Source: Tepidiforma sp.
GTDB lineage: Bacteria; Chloroflexota; Dehalococcoidia; Tepidiformales; Tepidiformaceae
Assembly (NCBI RefSeq): GCF_026003995.1
Contig: NZ_BPIG01000001.1
Span: 569,444 to 633,443, forward strand
DNA length: 64,000 nucleotides
Direction of reading: 5' to 3'
Below are positions 58,567 to 64,000 of this stretch, piece by piece. The notes under the pieces are model-generated. The model made no database searches and was not told the origin of the DNA. It was given only the letters and a program-made list of their open reading frames with translations. A program made the translations under genes and the position numbers. Positions within the stretch are counted from its first letter, which is position 1, and every line of letters starts with the position of its first letter.

Positions 58567-58664
58567 CGCCGCGCGTCCCGCCACAGGTCGCGCACCGTCA
58601 ACGCCGCCAGCACCAGCGCCGAACCGACCAGCGCCGCCTGCACGACCACCGTCAGCACGTCCAC
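58563..58664 (-). CDS. 33-residue single-span membrane peptide
   Basis: GTG at 58664 behind an ideal GGAGG; stop in an ATGA overlap with the next gene. Sequence DVLTVVVQAALVGSALVLAA is one membrane helix, followed by a basic end (TVRDLWRDARR). Too short for homology, but ribosome site, overlap and codon use support it. Superinfection exclusion is one option among many. Confidence 0.55.
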   Translation of the reverse strand: MDVLTVVVQAALVGSALVLAALTVRDLWRDARR

Positions 58665-58665
58665 G

Positions 58666-59013
58666 CTATACCTCCAGCCCGCGCCCGGCTGCTGCCGCCT
58701 CGCGGTTCGGCGCCCGCACGCCCACCATCTCGCGGCACTGGTGTTCCCCCTCCAGCGGCCAGCTCACCAGCCGCAAACTCGGGAGCAGCAGTACCGAGCT
58801 GCCGCAGTTCGAACACACCGTGAACCGCGCCGCCTGCACGAATCGCTCCACGGCATCACCTGCGACCGGAACCTCGTCGAACCCCCCCGCCGGCCTCGCC
58901 ATCAGCGCCCGGCCGTGCGCCATCAGCAACCCGTAGAGGTCAGGGTCGACCTCCCGGATCGCCAGCCAGCAGGCCGCCTCCCCTCTCGCCATCGCACGCA
59001 CGTCACCGCTCAC
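58666..59013 (-). CDS. Early-region protein with C-terminal zinc ribbon
   Basis: 115 residues from GTG at 59013 (GTGA overlap with bet). Helical start (RGEAACWLAIREVDPDLYGL) and a Cys set FTVCSNCGSSVLLLP with a later HQC, giving a possible zinc ribbon. No family recognised; likely translated with the recombination genes. Confidence 0.68.
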   Translation of the reverse strand: MSGDVRAMARGEAACWLAIREVDPDLYGLLMAHGRALMARPAGGFDEVPVAGDAVERFVQAARFTVCSNCGSSVLLLPSLRLVSWPLEGEHQCREMVGVRAPNREAAAAGRGLEV

Positions 59014-59975
59014 TGCAGCGCCTCCAGCTTCCGCCGGATGTAGGCGAGCAGGTTGCCACGCTCCCGGTTCGCCTCCCACCAGCGCTCGAAGTCCGCCGGG
59101 TTCGATCCGCAGTTGAGCACCATGCCGACGTGCCCCAGGTCCCACGGCGACCCGTCCAGCATCTCCTGCAGCTCAATCCAGAACGCCGTGAATCCCGACC
59201 CATCCGGTGCCGGCGAAACATGCTCCTCAACGATCACGCCATCCTCGTCCACGACCGCCGCCGCTGCGACCTCCTTCGTCGCGCTCTTCGCCCGCGGCCG
59301 CTGGATGACCCGCTCGGCGCCCCGCGCGCGCTGCTCGTTCGCCTCATCGATGGCGGCGACGACCGCGTACTCCGCATCGACGTAGATCCCGGCCAGGTCC
59401 TCCGGAAACCGAGACCGCAGCGCGCCCGCCTCCGCGCACTTCGCCAGCATGTTGGCCGGCGACTTCGCCCACATGGCGTTCGGCACCTTCGCCCCCGTGC
59501 GCCGCCCATTCTCGTCGTACTCATCGACGAGCTGGACGTACTCCCGGTAGAGCGCCACGTGCCAGCTGTAATCCGCGTCCCCGCGCCGCCGCACACCGAC
59601 CTTCGCCGCAAACGGCGGCTCGTCTTTCACCCACACGTCCTGCCAGACCCCATCCGGCCCACACCAGTAGGGCCCCGCCTTGCCTTCGTACTCGCCGCTC
59701 CGCTGCGCGATCAGCCGGTACCCATCGATGCCCGTCTGGATCGTCATCTGCGGCCGCTCCACCCAGTTCCCGCGCTCATCCTTCACCCGGGCCTTGCGCA
59801 CCACGGCATGAATCTGCCCGGCCCGCGGGTCGAGCCCCCGCGAGCGGGCCGTCCACAGGTACAGCGCAAACTGGTCGTCCGTCGTCCCCCGCGCGAACGT
59901 CTCCCGGATGAGCCTCCGCTCGGCATCCGTGTACGCCGTAATCGCATGCTGCTTCGCTTCCACCAGGTCAGTCAC
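59010..59975 (-). CDS. bet: Phage recombination protein Bet (RecT family)
   Basis: Single-strand annealing protein, 321 residues from GTG at 59975 behind AAGGAGG (GTGA overlap). Seen: RGTTDDQFALYLWTARSRGL, a typical RecT/Bet opening; MTIQTGIDGYRLIAQRSGEY; and AKSPANMLAKCAEAGALRSR with the usual later FPEDLAGIYVDAEY. The C-terminus is divergent. Partner of the PD-(D/E)XK exonuclease-like gene upstream. Acts in recombination-dependent replication and repair of phage DNA. Confidence 0.92.
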   Translation of the reverse strand: MTDLVEAKQHAITAYTDAERRLIRETFARGTTDDQFALYLWTARSRGLDPRAGQIHAVVRKARVKDERGNWVERPQMTIQTGIDGYRLIAQRSGEYEGKAGPYWCGPDGVWQDVWVKDEPPFAAKVGVRRRGDADYSWHVALYREYVQLVDEYDENGRRTGAKVPNAMWAKSPANMLAKCAEAGALRSRFPEDLAGIYVDAEYAVVAAIDEANEQRARGAERVIQRPRAKSATKEVAAAAVVDEDGVIVEEHVSPAPDGSGFTAFWIELQEMLDGSPWDLGHVGMVLNCGSNPADFERWWEANRERGNLLAYIRRKLEALQ

Positions 59976-60649
59976 TTGCTCGCCTCCTTCCACTGGGCCG
60001 GCAGCGTCACCACCGGCAGTTCCTCGGCCCACACGCGAATCCCTGGGATGGCGGCCGCTGCCACCTCCCCCATCGCCCGCACGGCCTCATCAACCTTCGC
60101 GGCGTCCACCGTCAACCACTCGCGTGGCACGGCCGCCGCATCGAGCAGCTCCCACTTCCAGCTCGTCCGCCAGCTCACACCCGGCACGGTGGGCAGGGTT
60201 GCCGCCACTGGCGCAGCCAGCGCCCCCGCCTTCACCCGCCAGTTCGCAGCCCGCTGCGGTTGGCCCTTGGCCTCCCACTCATCCGCTTTCTCCAGCGCCC
60301 GCTGGCGCTCGCGGTCGGTACGGATCGCCACCATCTCGGCCTGCGCGGCCCAGTCGGCGCGGAACCGGGTCAGCGCCTCTACCAGCGCCTCCTCCGCACC
60401 CTTCAGCGCCTGCTCCGGCGCCCGGTACCAGCTATCGAGCCGCCGCTTCTCGTCGAGCAGCGGCCGGGTGACCTCCTTCCGCTGCTCCTCGATGCGGCGC
60501 ATGACTGCGCGCAGCTCCTGCAGCGCCACCAGCGCCCCCTGATACGCGGGGACATCACCGATGACCAGCGATCGCACCCGCGCCGCGAGCTGCCCGGCCA
60601 GCTCGGCCAGGTCGCGGCTCTCATCCGGAACCATCGGCACGCTGGGCAT
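59972..60649 (-). CDS. Helical protein between nuclease and Bet
   Basis: 225 residues from ATG at 60649, sharing one base with the nuclease stop. Long coiled coil (AVMRRIEEQRKEVTRPLLDE, RADWAAQAEMVAIRTDRERQ), then a globular C-terminal part (GVSWRTSWKWELLDAAAVPR, WLTVDAAKVDEAVRAMGEVA). Genes of this type often lie beside phage bet/exo pairs with no assigned role; SSB- or Gam-like helpers are possible. Confidence 0.7.
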   Translation of the reverse strand: MPSVPMVPDESRDLAELAGQLAARVRSLVIGDVPAYQGALVALQELRAVMRRIEEQRKEVTRPLLDEKRRLDSWYRAPEQALKGAEEALVEALTRFRADWAAQAEMVAIRTDRERQRALEKADEWEAKGQPQRAANWRVKAGALAAPVAATLPTVPGVSWRTSWKWELLDAAAVPREWLTVDAAKVDEAVRAMGEVAAAAIPGIRVWAEELPVVTLPAQWKEASK

Positions 60650-61260
60650 CACATCGCCTCCTTCCAGTTCCAGATGTCCAGCGCCGCCGCGAAGATGCTC
60701 CGGTCTCGCGGGTCCCGCATCGGCACGAGTGAGTACCGGCCCTCCGGCCGGAGATGCACCACGTACCGGTCTCGGTAGTGCAGCCGAAGACTTCGCTCCA
60801 GGTACCCGTGCTCGACCATCCACGTCAGGGCCTCCCAGTACCCTGCCAGCTGCGGCCCCGCTGAGCGCGGCACGCGCGACCCGCTCTTGATGTCCAGCAG
60901 CGCCATCCGCCCGCCGAGCTGGCCAACACGGTCCACCGTTCCGGCGTACCCCAGCTGCAAATTCACCACGCGGTGCTCCACCAGCAGCGGCTCGAACCCG
61001 GATTCCTCCCGGAAGCGCCGCCACGCTGCCACATACCCCGCCAGCTCCGGGTCTAGCGATTCCTCATCGAGGTCGTCCCGGTCGGCCAGCGCCGTCGCCT
61101 CATGCACGGCAGTCCCTCGAAACGCCGCGAAATCGAGGACATCCTTCGGCACATCCCCAAAGTCATCGAGCACGCGCAGAACCTGCGTCACGCTCGGCAG
61201 CCGCCGCCCCTCCCACGAATAAGCGTGGTTCGCCTCGTCGACCACCAGCCCCTGGATCAT
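60649..61260 (-). CDS. PD-(D/E)XK nuclease, RecB/Cas4-like exonuclease
   Basis: 203 residues from ATG at 61260 (GGAGGG four bases before); ATG at 61272 is alternative. Seen: AAFRGTAVHEATALADRDDL near the N-terminus, a YAGTVDRVGQLGGRMALLDI segment with the first Asp and the D-x-K (LDIKSGS), and PQLAGYWEAL with the trailing Gln. This is the lambda-exo/RecB-type fold, expected to resect DNA for Bet. Adjacent order nuclease - helper - bet is typical. Confidence 0.85.
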   Translation of the reverse strand: MIQGLVVDEANHAYSWEGRRLPSVTQVLRVLDDFGDVPKDVLDFAAFRGTAVHEATALADRDDLDEESLDPELAGYVAAWRRFREESGFEPLLVEHRVVNLQLGYAGTVDRVGQLGGRMALLDIKSGSRVPRSAGPQLAGYWEALTWMVEHGYLERSLRLHYRDRYVVHLRPEGRYSLVPMRDPRDRSIFAAALDIWNWKEAM

Positions 61261-61290
61261 CTCGCCCTCCATGCACTCGCCCCGTGTCGT

Positions 61291-61333
61291 GGCGCCGGGG
61301 AGGGAGCGAGTGAGCGAACGCCTCCCCGGCGCC
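61291..61333 (-). terminator. 13-bp GC hairpin upstream of the nuclease
   Basis: GGCGCCGGGGAGG (61291-61303) pairs with CCTCCCCGGCGCC (61321-61333), loop 17 bases. It sits between the small early genes and the nuclease leader; attenuation or antitermination is plausible. Confidence 0.5.
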
Positions 61334-61360
61334 GTGCCTGGACCTTCCCCTGTTGCTCGG

Positions 61361-61531
61361 CTAGCGAGGCCCTCCTTTCTCCGAAGATTGCCGCTGCGAA
61401 TCCCCCGTGGGCCCGGGTCTTTGGCTGCGCGGGATTCGCCTGCGTCCTCGAGAAATGCGGGAGAAGTGCTCCCGCCCGTGCCGCTCCAGCGTGGCCATGC
61501 CGCCGGCATACCCGGCCTCGGCAGGCGTCAC
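61361..61531 (-). CDS. Small basic protein with GG-ERHGREHF motif
   Basis: 56 residues from GTG at 61531 behind GGAGG. Motif AGYAGGMATLERHGREHFSR is like a single KGG-type repeat of stress proteins and many phage small proteins. The rest is basic and disordered (GRRRIPRSQRP). Start overlaps the upstream HTH gene by four bases (GTGA). Confidence 0.55.
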   Translation of the reverse strand: MTPAEAGYAGGMATLERHGREHFSRISRGRRRIPRSQRPGPTGDSQRQSSEKGGPR

Positions 61532-61734
61532 CGGAGCACCTCCACCCCGTACTGCCGACGCCAACGCCGGAGCGTCAGCTCGGACACGCCGAGCTCGCCG
61601 GCGGCCTCGGCAAACGTCGGGTGCCGTCGCAGGAGCGCCGCCAGCTCCTCCGCCGGCGTCCTCCCCGTCCTCTGCGCTTCGCGCTCCAGCACATTCCTCG
61701 GCCGCGGCGGCCGCTCGACAACGATGACGTCCAT
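61528..61734 (-). CDS. Helix-turn-helix protein, first gene of the early operon
   Basis: 68 residues from ATG at 61734 behind GGAGG. HTH in HPTFAEAAGELGVSELTLRR, then WRRQYGVEVLR, of the homeodomain-like/sigma-like type. Facing the repressor gene across a 149-base control region, it is the place of a Cro-like or early activator gene; the exact role is unknown. Confidence 0.72.
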   Translation of the reverse strand: MDVIVVERPPRPRNVLEREAQRTGRTPAEELAALLRRHPTFAEAAGELGVSELTLRRWRRQYGVEVLR

Positions 61735-61883
61735 ACCAAACCTCCACGACATCTGGTGTCGCTCACAGACTAGCTGTAGTCACCACTCACTGCAAGGGGT
61801 ATGTACCGAAGATTTATCGGCAACATCTTCTCCGCAGCGCACCATTCGGCTACCATTCACCCAACCGCACACGGAGGAACCAC
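61735..61883. promoter_or_regulatory. Lysis-lysogeny control region
   Basis: Between diverging HTH genes. Near-palindrome GACATCTGGTGTC (61748-61760) and perfect-arm palindrome GACTAGCTGTAGTC (61768-61781) lie 20 bases apart and could be repressor operators. A minus-strand promoter TTGCAG (17 bases) TAGTCT overlaps the second one. Confidence 0.6.
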
Positions 61884-62285
61884 GTGCCAGCCACCCCTAA
61901 GACGCCATGGCATCGCGAGCGGACGCGATGGATCGCTGCCCGCATCCGACAGGCGCGGCGGGCCGCAGGCCTCACTCAGCTGGACCTGATTCGTGCCGCG
62001 CAGCTCCCGTACTCGCAAAACTGGCTATCCGAAGTGGAACGCGCGGAGTTCGCAGTCGACCCGGTCGACCTGTTTCTCATCGCCCGCGCCACCGGATTCC
62101 CGCTCGAGTGGTTCATCGACCCGGAGTACGACCAGCGTAGCCTTTCTGCGCCCACCACCCGCCTGGAGTGGGAGCGGCTCTACGACGACCGCGACCTCGC
62201 CGCGGTGCACTGGCACATCGACCAGTTCGCCCGCCGCTGCCGCGAGGTTGCCGGTATCGAACATACGTCCACGGAGGTGCCCTAG
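61884..62285 (+). CDS. CI-like XRE-family repressor
   Basis: 133 residues from GTG at 61884 behind CGGAGG. XRE-type HTH at about 18-75 (IRQARRAAGLTQLDLIRAAQ, YSQNWLSEVERAEFAVDPVD), then a helical C-terminal part (LEWERLYDDRDLAAVHWHID) with no S24 peptidase motif, so RecA-dependent self-cleavage is unlikely. Opposite the early leftward operon and directly beside attR. Expected to keep lysogeny; induction would need another trigger. Confidence 0.85.
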   Translation: MPATPKTPWHRERTRWIAARIRQARRAAGLTQLDLIRAAQLPYSQNWLSEVERAEFAVDPVDLFLIARATGFPLEWFIDPEYDQRSLSAPTTRLEWERLYDDRDLAAVHWHIDQFARRCREVAGIEHTSTEVP

Positions 62286-62328
62286 TCGCTCAAGTTCATC
62301 CGATGCCAGCAACGCTTGTTATTGCCCC

Positions 62329-62368
62329 GACCCAAAGGTCGGAGGTTCGAATCCTCCCGGGCGTACCA
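62329..62368 (+). repeat. attR core, 40-bp direct repeat of tRNA-Arg
   Basis: Exact copy of 21,470-21,509, not a functional tRNA because the 5' half is absent. Marks the right end of the prophage. Confidence 0.93.
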
Positions 62369-62403
62369 TCTTTGCTCCAGCCACGTGTCGCGGACACACC
62401 GTC

Positions 62404-62427
62404 AGCCGCCGAACCGGGCGGCTTTTT
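62404..62427 (+). terminator. Rho-independent terminator, displaced from tRNA-Arg
   Basis: AGCCGCC (62404-62410), six-base loop, GGCGGCT (62417-62423) running into five Ts. It lies 36 bases after attR; before integration it would have closed the tRNA-Arg transcript. Confidence 0.65.
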
Positions 62428-62459
62428 CGTATTCTGGGGGCTGGTGATCGCCCCGGGGT

Positions 62460-63728
62460 TCAGGGCGCCGGGCGCGCCGGTTCGGCCCGCTCCTCGGCCG
62501 CAAGGTCGTCGCCGGGGGCGAGTTCGCGGCCCCGCATGATGGTGACCGCGTCCCGGAGGGTCCGGGGGAGCGCGCGCCAGTTCCATGCGAGCAGGACGAC
62601 GCAGAGGATGGTGTACGCGAGCCCGTACAGCACGCGCGCGTATTCGTTCGTGATGAAGAGCTGCGTTGCGAAGAGACCGAACAGGACAGCAGCCTCGGCG
62701 CGAGACATGCGCAGGTTGGCGAATACGGCGATGGCGAAGGCGCTTTGCGCGGCGGTCAGGAAGATTTCGTCGCGCTGACGGCCGTCGAGGGGCAGGCCCA
62801 GCGTCCATCCGAATTCGCCCGCGGAGACGAGGAAGGCGATCGGCAGCGTGCCGATGAGGAGCGTCCACTGGTTCACCTTGGAGGAGATGAGGACGCCCAT
62901 GCCGGCGGCGGCGCGGCCGCGCCACGCGAGGAGGCAGGCGACGAGCACCTCCGGCGATTCCGACGCGAGCGGCGCGAGCCACTGGATGAGGAAGAACTCG
63001 CTGATGCCGAAGCGTTCACCGATGTGGACGAGGGAGTCAGCAAAGGGTTCGGCGGAGGCGAAGATGGCAGCGGCGCTGTAGACGAGGAGGACCACGACGA
63101 CGAGGCGGCGAGGCGCGGCCTGGAGCGCACCGATCGCCTTCGCGGGGCCGACGAGCTCGACCTCCTCGGTTTCGACGCGGGAGGTGAAGAACATGTACAT
63201 CAGGAAGAGTGAGACGAGGACGATGGTGTCGATGACGGTGATGTGGCTGCGGAGCGGGATGAAGATGACGTAGGCCGTTGCGACGGCAAGGAACGTCAGC
63301 TCGAGGCTGCGCTCGCGGTCGACCACCAGTTCGCGGATGCGGGTTCGGTAGAAGAACAGGAAGAAGACGAGCGGCCAGCCGATGCCGATGAGGAGGCGGT
63401 TGCCGCCGGTCATGTTCGCGACGGCGAGGCCGCGCTGGGCCTCGGCCGGGTCGGCGCCGGCCTTCCAGGCGAGGATGAAATCGACCGCGTACTCGGGCAG
63501 GACGGCGATGATGGCGATGATCGCGAGCGCGAGCCCCTGCGAGATGTCCATCTCAGCGGTCTCGGCGCCCCACGAGAGCAGGAAGGCCGCGGCGAGGATG
63601 GCGATGCCGAAGGTGAGCGCCGCGGCGATCGCCGGGGGATGGTAGCCGGCGAAGCGGAAGGCGATGCCCGGTGCGCAGGCGAGCGCCGCGGCGCCGATGG
63701 TGAGCCAGGCGCGGGTATCAGTCCGCAC
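62460..63728 (-). CDS. Na+/Ca2+ exchanger family transporter
   Basis: 422 residues from GTG at 63728, about ten membrane helices. The two alpha-repeats of the CaCA family are visible: SWGAETAEMDISQGLALAII with VLPEYAVDFILAWKAG and MTGGNRLLIGIGWP, and later FLIQWLAPLASESPEVLVA with ISSKVNQWTLLIGTLPIAF. Glu/Ser/Asn residues in these motifs line the cation site. The true ion is not certain from sequence. First host gene right of the prophage, transcribed toward it. Confidence 0.85.
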   Translation of the reverse strand: MRTDTRAWLTIGAAALACAPGIAFRFAGYHPPAIAAALTFGIAILAAAFLLSWGAETAEMDISQGLALAIIAIIAVLPEYAVDFILAWKAGADPAEAQRGLAVANMTGGNRLLIGIGWPLVFFLFFYRTRIRELVVDRERSLELTFLAVATAYVIFIPLRSHITVIDTIVLVSLFLMYMFFTSRVETEEVELVGPAKAIGALQAAPRRLVVVVLLVYSAAAIFASAEPFADSLVHIGERFGISEFFLIQWLAPLASESPEVLVACLLAWRGRAAAGMGVLISSKVNQWTLLIGTLPIAFLVSAGEFGWTLGLPLDGRQRDEIFLTAAQSAFAIAVFANLRMSRAEAAVLFGLFATQLFITNEYARVLYGLAYTILCVVLLAWNWRALPRTLRDAVTIMRGRELAPGDDLAAEERAEPARPAP

Positions 63729-63758
63729 GGGGCCGGGCTCCCGGTCGGCTGGCGCGGT

Positions 63759-64000
63759 TCATTCGTAAAACGGGATGGGCTCGGCGGTCTCCCAGTAGTT
63801 TTCGAGTTTCCCTTCGGGGAGGCCGCGGCCCGGGTAGAACCGGCCTTTGTGGAGCTGGTCGACCATGTGCTCCTGGCTCAGGAGCTCTTCTTCGAAGACG
63901 GCGGTGAAGTAACCGATGCCCTGGGTGCTGTGCGCATCGGAGCCGCCGGTGCCGGGCTTGCCGAGGACCTTGGCCACCTGCAGGGCGAAGTAGTTCTCGC
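63759..64000 (-). CDS. PHP-domain phosphoesterase-like protein (N-terminus off the window)
   Basis: The last ~80 residues are visible, running in from beyond base 64,000. Seen: LGKPGTGGSDAHSTQGIGYF with the metal-binding Asp-His of the fourth PHP motif, then a tail ending WETAEPIPFYE. PHP proteins hydrolyse phosphoesters; the substrate cannot be told from this fragment. It ends 30 bases before the transporter start, so the two may be co-transcribed. Confidence 0.75.
   Translation of the reverse strand, partial: ENYFALQVAKVLGKPGTGGSDAHSTQGIGYFTAVFEEELLSQEHMVDQLHKGRFYPGRGLPEGKLENYWETAEPIPFYE

Larger units (their letters stand above)
21470..62368. mobile_element. Integrated prophage of about 40.9 kb
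   Basis: Bounded by the 40-bp tRNA-Arg repeat, with an integrase at the left end and a CI-like repressor at the right. It contains recombination, replication, packaging, capsid, tail and lysis genes in a mostly leftward order with many 1-8 base stop/start overlaps. All expected modules look intact and no broken phage gene was found, so it may still be inducible (inference). Large internal virion proteins and absence of a recognisable tape measure, tube or sheath point to a podovirus-like virion. Confidence 0.93.

Noticed and set aside
60649-61260. Cas4 of a CRISPR system
   Set aside because: The PD-(D/E)XK motif is shared, but the neighbour is Bet and no cas1/cas2 or array is near; a phage exonuclease is the simpler reading.
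62329-62368. Second tRNA-Arg gene
   Set aside because: Only the 3' 40 bases exist; no D-arm or acceptor 5' strand, so it is attR.

Overview
The window is high-GC bacterial DNA (strong G/C preference at codon third positions) that carries a complete-looking integrated prophage. Host genes fill bases 1 to about 21,470 and 62,369 to 64,000. Gene content (argCJBD with ppk, DUF1015, SCP-x-type thiolase with a DUF35 partner, KdpD/KdpE-like two-component pair) would fit a high-GC Chloroflexota such as a Dehalococcoidia-related thermophile. That placement is an inference from gene content, not a demonstrated identity.

Left chromosomal arm. A leftward cluster, pyrD - alcohol dehydrogenase - argC - argJ - argB - ppk - argD (argD runs off the left edge), joins arginine biosynthesis with pyrimidine synthesis and polyphosphate formation; most genes overlap or nearly abut. 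Then follow a small cysteine-containing protein, mrp/apbC and a NYN-domain protein (rightward), a DUF35 protein and a frame-shifted thiolase (leftward), comEC and rph (rightward), a HIT protein (leftward), a DUF1015 protein (rightward), and a leftward fumC - histidine kinase - response regulator operon. A rightward tRNA run (Val-CAC, Leu-CAG, Arg-GCG) ends the arm.

Prophage, 21,470-62,368. A 40-bp direct repeat is the 3' part of tRNA-Arg(GCG): the intact tRNA is attL and a 40-bp copy beyond the CI-like repressor is attR, giving an element of about 40.9 kb. A tyrosine integrase lies beside attL. Nearly everything else is read leftward. From right to left: an HTH gene opposite the repressor, a PD-(D/E)XK nuclease / Bet(RecT) recombination set, many small accessory genes, a RepA/DnaB-like ATPase, a transglycosylase and a RusA resolvase. 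A short rightward island (two related unknown proteins, a MerR-like HTH gene, tRNA-Arg CCU) interrupts this. Next come an initiator-like protein with seven iterons inside its gene, small and large terminase, portal, very large candidate internal virion proteins, scaffold, major capsid protein, probable tail proteins including a seven-repeat beta-propeller and a fibre, and the lysis genes (several small membrane proteins and an amidase). Large ejection-type proteins and no recognisable tape measure, tail tube or sheath suggest a short-tailed (podovirus-like) phage; this is an inference.

Most unusual points: a 2,086-residue virion-associated protein containing both a ParB-like domain and a DnaJ J-domain; a lambda-O-like arrangement of 21-bp iterons beside an AT-rich stretch; a perfect 33-bp inverted repeat inside a coding gene; seven 138-bp in-register repeats encoding a propeller; an M23 domain that has lost both zinc-site histidines; and an 18-bp C/G palindrome between the terminase genes. 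Right of attR, a rho-independent terminator that probably once ended the tRNA-Arg transcript lies about 41 kb from that tRNA. It is followed by a Na+/Ca2+-exchanger-type transporter and the start-truncated end of a PHP-domain protein.
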